A stretch of 5,410 nt of DNA from a bacterium. Its GTDB lineage: Bacteria; Krumholzibacteriota; Krumholzibacteriia; WVZY01. The stretch spans positions 1 through 5,410 of the forward strand of contig JAPUJU010000367.1 of the NCBI GenBank assembly GCA_027296025.1, written 5' to 3'. Position numbers and translations under genes: made by a program. This document shows positions 1 through 5,410 of this stretch, piece by piece. The notes beneath the pieces were generated by a model. It had not been told where the DNA came from. It ran no database searches and was given only the letters and a program-made list of their open reading frames with translations. The first letter of the stretch is position 1. The number at the start of each line of letters is the position of its first letter.

Positions 1-821
1 ATCGGGTCCTCGACAACCACCTCGTCCTCGGACAGCCCATCGTCTATCAGGGCTTGAATCCGTTGGCGGGTAGTGCGCAATAAATCTAGATATGTTCTGA
101 GCTCGTCGACCCCCGAGAGCGGGCCGTGCCCAGGAATGAACTTGGTGTCATCATTAAGGAACGGGGCGCCCAGGACACGTTCCACAGCAGAGATGTATCC
201 GTCTAGCGAACCGCCGCTGGACACGTCAATGAACGGATACATGCCGTTGAAATAGATGTCTCCCATGTGAAAAACATTCAAGTCGGGGTAGACGATGATC
301 GCGTCGCCGTCAGTGTGCGCGTTGTTTACGTGAAACGCCACGATCCGCGTATCGTTCCAGTAGAAGTTGAGTTGCGTCGGGAAGGTCACGATCGGGAGTG
401 CTCCAGGAGGCGACGCGGCAATTCGTTGGTTAAAGACCTCCAGAAACTGTTCGGTGCTCATGCGCGCCCGAACATTTTCATGAGCGACAATTACGGCGCC
501 AGTCTTGCCTATGTTCTCGTTGCCGCCTGTATGATCTTGGTGATAATGGGTATTGACGACGAATTTAACGTCCTTGTCAGTCAGCTCAGCAATCGCCGCA
601 AGGATTTTCTCGCTCAGAGGAGCGAACTGATCATCCACGAGAAACACACCATTCGACCCCACGGACAGTGACAGATTCCCGCCGGCTCCCACCAACATGT
701 AGAGACTGTCGGCCACCTTAACAGTTTGTATCTCCACGTCAGAGAAGTCCTGCTGCGGAAAGACCGGCTCGGCCAAAATTATTATGGACGTTACGGCTAA
801 CAGCTTTTTTATCGTCGTCAC
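1..821 (-). CDS. Secreted MBL-fold metallo-hydrolase (3'-partial), paralog of the adjacent gene
   Basis: A zinc-dependent hydrolase of the metallo-beta-lactamase superfamily (GloB-like, COG0491 type), probably periplasmic; substrate unknown. 273 complete codons are visible and the reading frame runs off the low-coordinate edge. By comparison with the neighbouring paralog about 30 C-terminal residues are missing. Every expected metal-site motif is present: H92-Y-H94-Q-D96-H97, AHTDGD (H169), HMGD (D188) and PGHG (H232). The N-terminus MTTIKKLLAVTSIIILA is a signal-peptide-like basic then hydrophobic stretch; the cleavage site is unclear because prolines follow. I chose the GTG at 819-821: a GGGAG ribosome site lies 7 nt upstream, an in-frame TAA lies a little further up, and there is no in-frame ATG between. 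Residues 29-116 match the neighbour's 34-121 at 54 of 88 positions. The stretch HENVRARMSTEQF and the segment FNGMYPFIDVSSGGS look typical of a widespread secreted MBL family. Fold and metal site are secure; biological role is not. Confidence 0.93.
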   Translation of the reverse strand, partial: MTTIKKLLAVTSIIILAEPVFPQQDFSDVEIQTVKVADSLYMLVGAGGNLSLSVGSNGVFLVDDQFAPLSEKILAAIAELTDKDVKFVVNTHYHQDHTGGNENIGKTGAVIVAHENVRARMSTEQFLEVFNQRIAASPPGALPIVTFPTQLNFYWNDTRIVAFHVNNAHTDGDAIIVYPDLNVFHMGDIYFNGMYPFIDVSSGGSLDGYISAVERVLGAPFLNDDTKFIPGHGPLSGVDELRTYLDLLRTTRQRIQALIDDGLSEDEVVVEDP

Positions 822-828
822 ACGCGAA

Positions 829-833
829 CTCCC
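829..833 (-). promoter_or_regulatory. Ribosome binding site deciding the GTG start of the partial MBL gene
   Basis: GGGAG on the minus strand, 7 nt before the GTG at 821. It supports this non-ATG start. An overlapping GTG two bases upstream is out of frame and is followed at once by TGA. Confidence 0.6.
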
Positions 834-874
834 GATACTAATTTCTTATGTTTTCGTTGATTTTTCTCGCAAGC

Positions 875-1882
875 TCAGCGCCGTTGACTGAGCTCTGCAT
901 AGGCCGTCTCAATGAACCGCTCAGTGGTGAAGGGCGGAGTAGTCGAACCATACCAGTTGTTCCAACCCAGAGTAGGGTCGGCGGCCTTAACTTCCTCGAG
1001 GGTCAAGCCCTTGTCGATCAGATCTATGATGCGATCCCGAATGATCACGACCATGTCTCTGTACTGGACGAGATCAGCCTCATCGTAAAGGCGTCCATGA
1101 CCGGGAATAACAATCGTATCCGTCCTTTCGCCGTTTGAAGGGTCTGGCCATGCCCCAGGCTGATTGTTCCTCCCGGACAGAAATCCAGGCGCCGTCGTCA
1201 CCAAATCTAGGGCCAGGTCGAGTCCTCTGATAATGCCCTCGAGACTTCCATTGCTCGCCCGGTCAATCACGGGGAATCCCTCGGTAACGAGTACATCACC
1301 GACGTGCAGTACGTTCGATCCCCGAAAAAAAACAAAAATATCACCGTCCGTGTGCGCGGGGCCCGGGTAAATGAGGTCCACGTCCTCGCCATTGATGTGG
1401 AAACTCATTCGATCCACAAACGTCACCACGGGCAGCGAGCCTCGAGGCTCCGGCGGAATTGAGTCGTTGGGATCGGGCGTTCGATCGTCGGGGCCGCCCT
1501 CTGCCTTCTTCTTTCTCGTGTTTTCGTGCGCGAAGATCAGCGCCCCCATCCTGGCCAGGTTCTCGTTACCCCCCACGTGATCACCATGAGAGTGCGTATT
1601 GACCAAAAATCGAATCGGTCCGTCAGAAAGCTCCCGAATCGCTGCAACAATCTTGTCGGTCAGCGGTGCGAACTGATCATCCACGATGAGGACGCCGTCC
1701 TCCCCCATAGAAACGGCGATGTTGCCTCCGGCGCCAACCAACATATAGATGTTTTCGGACACATGTAGGGTTTGGATCTGGACGTCGCCAGAGTTCGGCT
1801 GTTGAGCGATCACGCGTCCGGAGAGCAGCGCCAGAATGCCCATCACTACGAAAAAAGACGCTGATGTTCTCGTTGTATTCAT
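875..1882 (-). CDS. Secreted MBL-fold metallo-hydrolase, complete
   Basis: A 335-residue metallo-beta-lactamase-fold hydrolase, probably exported to the periplasm; the reaction is unknown. Residues 1-26 form a signal peptide: a short basic start, a hydrophobic core FFVVMGILALL, and a good cleavage context VIA|QQ. The two-zinc site is complete: TH97-S-H99-G-D101-H102-VGG, AHTDGD (H177), HVGD (D196) and PGHG (H262). The C-terminal part (about 268-335) carries helices with IRDRIIDLIDKGLTLEEV, a tail usual in this secreted subfamily. It is a tandem paralog of the downstream gene; at DNA level they share an identical 19-mer coding for VDDQFA (1668-1686 and 622-640). Compared with that paralog it has about 17 extra residues rich in Asn, Pro and Gly between about 231 and 256, just before the last zinc-ligand motif. 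The gene begins 46 bp after the upstream secreted protein gene and ends 53 bp before its paralog, which suggests one operon. True beta-lactamase activity cannot be claimed from these motifs. Confidence 0.95.
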   Translation of the reverse strand: MNTTRTSASFFVVMGILALLSGRVIAQQPNSGDVQIQTLHVSENIYMLVGAGGNIAVSMGEDGVLIVDDQFAPLTDKIVAAIRELSDGPIRFLVNTHSHGDHVGGNENLARMGALIFAHENTRKKKAEGGPDDRTPDPNDSIPPEPRGSLPVVTFVDRMSFHINGEDVDLIYPGPAHTDGDIFVFFRGSNVLHVGDVLVTEGFPVIDRASNGSLEGIIRGLDLALDLVTTAPGFLSGRNNQPGAWPDPSNGERTDTIVIPGHGRLYDEADLVQYRDMVVIIRDRIIDLIDKGLTLEEVKAADPTLGWNNWYGSTTPPFTTERFIETAYAELSQRR

Positions 1883-1886
1883 AGAA

Positions 1887-1891
1887 CCTCT
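1887..1891 (-). promoter_or_regulatory. Ribosome binding site of the complete MBL gene
   Basis: AGAGG on the minus strand, 4 nt before the ATG at 1882. The spacing is slightly short but usable. It supports this start, which also gives a well-formed signal peptide. Confidence 0.5.
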
Positions 1892-1928
1892 GACTGGGGA
1901 ATTTTGGTGACTTCGATCGCTCAGGCGC

Positions 1929-2876
1929 TTAACGGCGATTTAGGAGTCGATTGATCTCAGATTCCTCCTGATCGCTGAAAGTGTCCTCTCGAACTCGCCC
2001 ACGTTGCAGGACCGGATTTTCACCTGGCAGGTAGTGCGGCGTGAAATGAAAAGGTTCCGGGCCTAGCTCCACTGGCCAGCGCTGCTCGCAGGGATAGGGG
2101 TAGATCTCCGTGTCGGCTGGAATTTGACGATAGCTCTGCTCCCGAACGAGGGGTGCCGTTAGATATACCGGGTCCTCCACGACAACGACATCGGTGAGAT
2201 AATCATCGTGGCGTGTAATGTACTCGATGACTACGGCTCGGTCGCTGTGGTACACACCGTTGCGGCGAATAAAACCTTCTTTGTTATGGGTCGTAGTAAT
2301 CTTGAGCGTATCCCCCACCCACTCGCCAGTGGAAAACCCTGACCAGGTATGCAGCGCGTGAGCTGGCGGGTGGGAACGGCCGTCCATCCAAATTGACCGG
2401 AGCACCTCGTTAGACTGCATTCGTATGACGATGCGGTCTCCTTCGTCCCAAATATGTATCGGGGTTGGCCCGAAGGGGGCCCACACCGCCGAATGCGGGA
2501 AGCATTGGCGTTCCGGCTGCGCTTGAATGCCCGGATTCCAGCTTTCGCCCCTCATGCGCCCATCTTCGTTCAGGGGCAGGAACTGAAAGTCGGCCATGGG
2601 TGGGCCGCCAGCCGTGTAGCCAGCGAAGTCACCGAGATGTGCCCATTTGCCCCAGATATCACCCGCCGCGTGGGCAGATCCTGCCGAGAGAGCTGAGAAG
2701 GCCAGCAACCAGCCCACCGTGCGTAATCGGCTCGTCCGGTCGACACGTCTCGGTGTCCGCTCGACTAAGGCGCTCGAACGCTCCCGCGCTCGCGCTGCGA
2801 CACATCGGCGCAAATATGACGCAGCACTCAGTCTGTGCGCTGCCGATTGAGCCACGGTTTGTCCAGAACAATGCAT
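1929..2876 (-). CDS. Conserved secreted protein of unknown function
   Basis: A 315-residue protein whose function I cannot assign. Its mature part resembles an uncharacterised secreted family that I associate with TBDR and hydrolase clusters in environmental bacteria. Recognisable blocks are IWMDGRSHPP (162-171), HTWSGFSTGEWVGDTL (176-191), TTHNKEGFIRRNG (195-207), RHDDYL (222-227) and EDPVYLTAPLVR (234-245). A hydrophobic segment at about 54-69 ending SAHA|AG (cleavage after A70) looks like a signal peptide, so the mature protein would be about 245 residues. C125 and C263 are the only cysteines in it and could pair in the periplasm. The ATG at 2876 has AAAGG 9 nt upstream, but it puts about 50 Arg/Ala/Ser-rich residues ahead of the hydrophobic core, unusual for a signal peptide. 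Alternative starts are TTG at 2813 (residue 22) and GTG at 2717 (residue 54); neither has a clear ribosome site, and the GTG would leave no basic n-region. The gene lies between a TBDR and two exported hydrolases, so a periplasmic role in the same process is likely. Confidence 0.85.
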   Translation of the reverse strand: MHCSGQTVAQSAAHRLSAASYLRRCVAARARERSSALVERTPRRVDRTSRLRTVGWLLAFSALSAGSAHAAGDIWGKWAHLGDFAGYTAGGPPMADFQFLPLNEDGRMRGESWNPGIQAQPERQCFPHSAVWAPFGPTPIHIWDEGDRIVIRMQSNEVLRSIWMDGRSHPPAHALHTWSGFSTGEWVGDTLKITTTHNKEGFIRRNGVYHSDRAVVIEYITRHDDYLTDVVVVEDPVYLTAPLVREQSYRQIPADTEIYPYPCEQRWPVELGPEPFHFTPHYLPGENPVLQRGRVREDTFSDQEESEINRLLNRR

Positions 2877-2885
2877 ATCACTCAG

Positions 2886-2890
2886 CCTTT
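2886..2890 (-). promoter_or_regulatory. Possible ribosome binding site of the secreted-protein gene
   Basis: AAAGG on the minus strand, 9 nt before the ATG at 2876. It is the main argument for the upstream start over TTG at 2813 or GTG at 2717. The site is of medium quality. Confidence 0.4.
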
Positions 2891-2920
2891 TGCGTTAAAC
2901 GTCAAGAACGCCCGCGCTCG

Positions 2921-2989
2921 TTAAAAGTAGAACTCCAGAGAAGCGCCCACTTCCCGTGGTCTACCTACCGTTGCCAGGTCTTGTGTCGT
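2921..2989 (-). pseudogene. Relic: 3' end of a second TonB-dependent receptor gene
   Basis: Read on the minus strand, this stretch encodes 22 residues and a TAA stop. It begins TTQDLATVGRPRE and ends LEFYF. It aligns without gaps to the end of the neighbouring TBDR (TTQDLATIGRPRE ... FEFFFD, 3080-3012). Sixteen of 22 residues are identical, and the other six are mostly conservative (V/I, V/A, A/V, S/T, L/F, Y/F). DNA identity is 46 of 66 bases. Eight of the 16 identical residues use different codons, so this is the tail of a diverged paralog, not a recent copy. The final Phe before the stop is the usual end of an outer-membrane beta-barrel. Upstream, weak similarity continues to about 3002 (AF-S matching GFLS) but needs a 3-bp and a 2-bp deletion, so the frame is broken; otherwise an in-frame TAG lies at 2992-2990. 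No start or rest of gene is present. Only about 6 bp separate the eroded edge from the intact TBDR stop. Confidence 0.85.
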
Positions 2990-3008
2990 CTAGCGAAAAT
3001 GCGGCGAT

Positions 3009-5410
3009 CTAATCAAAGAAGAACTCGAATGTCACGCCAGCTTCGCGCGGCCGACCAATCGTCGCGAGATCCTGGGTCGTTCCTGTCGAGAGAAAGCCCG
3101 AATTCAAGTATTTCTCGTCGGTCAGGTTGGTCCCGAAGACCGACAGACGCCAGTTGCCGTCGGGCGGCGTATACGCAACTCGCGCGTTCACGAGCCCGAA
3201 GTCGGCCTGCCCGGTTTGGCGCTGCCGCTCACGGGAGCGAACGTAACTGTCCGTGTACGCATAATCGAGCCGGAATAGGGCTGTGCCCCCGTTCGACAAA
3301 ACAGCGTTGTACTGCGCCCCGACGCTGTAGGTCAGATCCGGTGCCTGTTGAAACGTATCACCGACTTGAATGTCCTGGGACGTGCCCGTATCGGTATATT
3401 CCGTATCGAGGAACCCAAAATTACCGTCGAGGACAACATTGTCCGTCAGCCGGTAGACAATTTCGATCTCGGTCCCACTCACATCTGCCGCACCGGCGTT
3501 GAAGGTCAACAAATTCGGCAAATTCGGGCAGGTCGCCGGCGTGCCGCCCGCGATAATACAGTCGAGATCCTCGACGGTCTCGGCCACCTGAATGCCCGTC
3601 CATTCGCCGGTAAAGTAGGTGAGATTGAAGCGCAAACGGCCATCGAGCAGATCCGACCGGAAGCCGATCTCGATGTTCTCGAGTTCTTCGGGATCGAACG
3701 GCTGAATTACGGTCGTCGGTACGCCGGCGATTGTGATGCTAGTCGCGCTGACTCCGCCTGCGCCAAAGCCTTCCGAGTACGTTCCGTAGACCATGATGGT
3801 GTCGTTGATCTGGTAGGACAGCGACAAGCGACCCGTATCCGATTCGAAGTCCGCAGGTCTCACCGCCGACTGCAAGCCGAGCAGTGTCGGGACACTGCCG
3901 GGTCCCAGGACGGCCGTGTTCACCTGGCCGATCGAGCCGCGGAACATCAGGCTCGAAGGGTACCTCTGCCCCACATCGAAGTTCCCGATATCGAAATTCG
4001 GATTAGGCGTACAGCTTCCGCCCGCGCATGAACCGCCCTGCTCGGGCCATATAAAGGCATCGTTCCCAAAATATAACCCACCCGGCTGGGAGACATTGTC
4101 TACAGGGGTCTTCGTGAAGGACTCGAAATCTTCCTCCTGGTGCCGGTAACCGATGGTCAACGTCAACCGATCGGTCAACGAGACATCAACCTCACCGAAA
4201 ATCGACCAGCCGTCGGTCGCGTTGCCAGTAAACTCGTCGGAGTTCCCAGGCCCACGAACGATAGTGGGTGGCGAGCCGGGATTCATCAAGAGGGCCGCAG
4301 CATCCAGAACCTGCGCAAAATTGAGTTCACCCTCTCTGAACTCGGTAAAAGTCTGGCGGAACCTGCGTTGCTCCTCAAATTCATCCCAAAAGAAGAGTCC
4401 GCCGACCCAATTCAACCGATCGCTGCCGCCCGTCAACTGGAACTCCTGCGTCGACTGACGAAGATTCTGGTTGCGGTCGTCCTCGATCAGTGTCACCTCT
4501 AGCGCATCGAAATCGGTATAGATTCGATTGACATGGGTGCGATGGTTAGTGATCGAACGGAGGCTGAGATTCTCGGAGAGAGCCCAATTAATGTCGAGCG
4601 TTGCGCTCGCCTGATCGATGACCGTGCCATCGGTCTCGAGATTCGAGCGCGTTTCATATTGGCCCAGTGAACCGCCAGGGAACCCGGATGCGCCGGTAGC
4701 GTTCGTCGTATCCAGGCCTGCATGCGTGAAATACTGACTTCTCGCAATCTGTTGATTCACCACCGTACCGTCTTCGATGAAGCCGTTTTGAACGCGCGCC
4801 GCGCCATTCTCGTTGCGATCGATCGTTTCGTAAATGAATCGCAGGTCGAAATTGTCCCTCGGCTCATAGACGAAGTCGGCACGCAGAACCGTGTTATCGA
4901 TGTCGCCGAAGCTGCGGTCAATGATCGTGCTTTGTATGAAGCCATCCGTTGTCAGGCTGGCTCCCGTGAACTTGGCACGGAAGTTCTCGGTAAACGGCAC
5001 ATCGACGCGGATTGTGACATCGCTTCGATCGTAGGTACCGACGGTAACCTTGACCCTCGCGCCGAATTCCTCGGCCGGCCGGGCCGTGACGATATTGATT
5101 GCGCCGCCGGTCGTGTTCTTGCCGAACAACGTGCCTTGCGGTCCACGCAGCACCTCGACACGCTGGAGCTCAACGAAATCGGTGCGTAACAGGCCGGCAC
5201 CGTCTGCTTGCCACACACCGTCGATGTAGGTCCCGACGCCGGGGACACCGCGCATGACGAATGAGCTCCCGACATCGCCCTCCGCCCCACCGCCGAGCAG
5301 CGAAACGTTCGGGATTCTCGCGCTCAAGTCCTCAAGCTGCTCGAGTCCCCGGAATTCAAGATCTTCGTTGCTCAAAGCCACCACCGAGATTGGGACCTTC
5401 TGGAGGCTCT
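3009..5410 (-). CDS. TonB-dependent outer-membrane receptor (5'-partial)
   Basis: An outer-membrane active transporter powered by TonB-ExbB-ExbD; ligand unknown. 799 codons and a TAG stop are visible. The frame is open to the window edge and reads SLQKVPISVVALSNEDL there, a classic early plug-domain sequence. The GTG at 5384 is therefore an internal Val, and the signal peptide, TonB box and first plug residues lie outside. In visible numbering the plug runs to about 120, with FVMRGVPGV near 51-59, TYIDGVW near 60-66, VEVLRGPQGTLFGKNTTGGAINIVTA near 85-109 (key residues RGPQGTLFGKN, GGAINI). The barrel follows with usual landmarks: YGTYSEGFGAGG near 541-552, EELENIEIGFRSDLLDGRL near 574-592, FGTNLTDEKY near 758-767, and the last strand GRPREAGVTFEFFFD. 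It ends in FFFD, with Asp after the usual terminal Phe. Two close Cys pairs (461/466 and 617/627) probably form disulfides in surface loops. Nothing in the window, such as an adjacent siderophore or vitamin gene, identifies the substrate. Confidence 0.96.
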   Translation of the reverse strand, partial: SLQKVPISVVALSNEDLEFRGLEQLEDLSARIPNVSLLGGGAEGDVGSSFVMRGVPGVGTYIDGVWQADGAGLLRTDFVELQRVEVLRGPQGTLFGKNTTGGAINIVTARPAEEFGARVKVTVGTYDRSDVTIRVDVPFTENFRAKFTGASLTTDGFIQSTIIDRSFGDIDNTVLRADFVYEPRDNFDLRFIYETIDRNENGAARVQNGFIEDGTVVNQQIARSQYFTHAGLDTTNATGASGFPGGSLGQYETRSNLETDGTVIDQASATLDINWALSENLSLRSITNHRTHVNRIYTDFDALEVTLIEDDRNQNLRQSTQEFQLTGGSDRLNWVGGLFFWDEFEEQRRFRQTFTEFREGELNFAQVLDAAALLMNPGSPPTIVRGPGNSDEFTGNATDGWSIFGEVDVSLTDRLTLTIGYRHQEEDFESFTKTPVDNVSQPGGLYFGNDAFIWPEQGGSCAGGSCTPNPNFDIGNFDVGQRYPSSLMFRGSIGQVNTAVLGPGSVPTLLGLQSAVRPADFESDTGRLSLSYQINDTIMVYGTYSEGFGAGGVSATSITIAGVPTTVIQPFDPEELENIEIGFRSDLLDGRLRFNLTYFTGEWTGIQVAETVEDLDCIIAGGTPATCPNLPNLLTFNAGAADVSGTEIEIVYRLTDNVVLDGNFGFLDTEYTDTGTSQDIQVGDTFQQAPDLTYSVGAQYNAVLSNGGTALFRLDYAYTDSYVRSRERQRQTGQADFGLVNARVAYTPPDGNWRLSVFGTNLTDEKYLNSGFLSTGTTQDLATIGRPREAGVTFEFFFD

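Noticed and set aside
267..1768. Plus-strand frames over the MBL genes share a similar stretch (RSELIIHE and RCELIIHD), which might suggest a small repeated gene.
   Set aside because: The similarity is the antisense image of the conserved VDDQFAPL block in the two MBL paralogs, so it needs no separate gene.
2877..2905. A TTGACG box on the minus strand (2905-2900) as a possible promoter for the secreted-protein gene.
   Set aside because: The hexamer 17 nt downstream is AGTGAT, a poor -10 match, and transcription would start inside or after the chosen ATG. The evidence is too weak to annotate.
2891..2924. Short inverted repeats (AACG ... CGTT) after the relic as a terminator.
   Set aside because: The stems are only 4 bp and there is no U-tract, so this is not a convincing intrinsic terminator.
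2921..3080. The repeated TBDR tail as a recombination attachment site or a mobile-element target duplication.
   Set aside because: The two copies differ at about 30% of bases, mostly at silent or conservative positions, and end at homologous stop codons. This fits diverged coding paralogs, not a site-specific direct repeat, and no integrase or transposase is nearby.
2465..3502. A 345-codon plus-strand open frame across the TBDR 3' end, the spacer and the 5' part of the secreted-protein gene.
   Set aside because: It is antisense to two well-supported genes, is Arg/Ser/Pro-rich with no recognisable domain, and follows from G+C-biased codon use on the other strand.
3348..4031. A 227-codon plus-strand open frame inside the TBDR gene.
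   Set aside because: Complete antisense overlap with a clear TBDR barrel region, no motif and no signal for translation; a shadow frame.

Overview
The window is one run of four protein-coding units, all on the minus strand, so transcription goes from high to low coordinates. It is typical Gram-negative outer-membrane and periplasm gene content: a TonB-dependent receptor (TBDR), a secreted protein of uncharacterised type, and two secreted metallo-beta-lactamase-fold (MBL) hydrolases. The moderately high G+C, the style of the TBDR (plug motif LRGPQGTLFGKNTTGG, C-terminal GRPRE plus aromatic strand) and the signal peptides suggest a proteobacterium, perhaps a marine or environmental gammaproteobacterium. 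That placement is inference, because there is no rRNA or other marker gene.

Layout in transcription order. (1) 5410-3009 is a TBDR whose 5' end lies outside the window; 799 codons and the stop are present. (2) 3008-2877 is a 132-bp spacer. It contains the last 22 codons and stop of a second, otherwise missing TBDR gene (2989-2921), with eroded homology perhaps to about 3002. (3) 2876-1929 is a secreted protein of unknown function with a long N-terminal extension. (4) 1882-875 is a complete secreted MBL-fold hydrolase. (5) 821-1 is a second MBL-fold hydrolase, paralogous to the first (61% identical over an 88-residue block). It starts at GTG and runs off the low-coordinate edge about 30 residues before its expected end.

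The gaps after genes 3 and 4 are 46 and 53 bp and show no convincing terminator, so at least the secreted protein and the two hydrolases look like one operon. The TBDR may be part of the same transcript. A plausible working picture is a small uptake-and-processing locus: the receptor brings an unidentified ligand into the periplasm, and the secreted MBL enzymes and the unknown protein act on it there. The substrate cannot be read from the sequence.

The most unusual item is the TBDR 3'-end relic. It indicates that this locus once held tandem TBDR paralogs and lost almost all of one, or acquired the tail of a diverged one. There is no gene-free stretch over 300 bases, and I saw no tRNA, rRNA, CRISPR array, insertion sequence or phage element.
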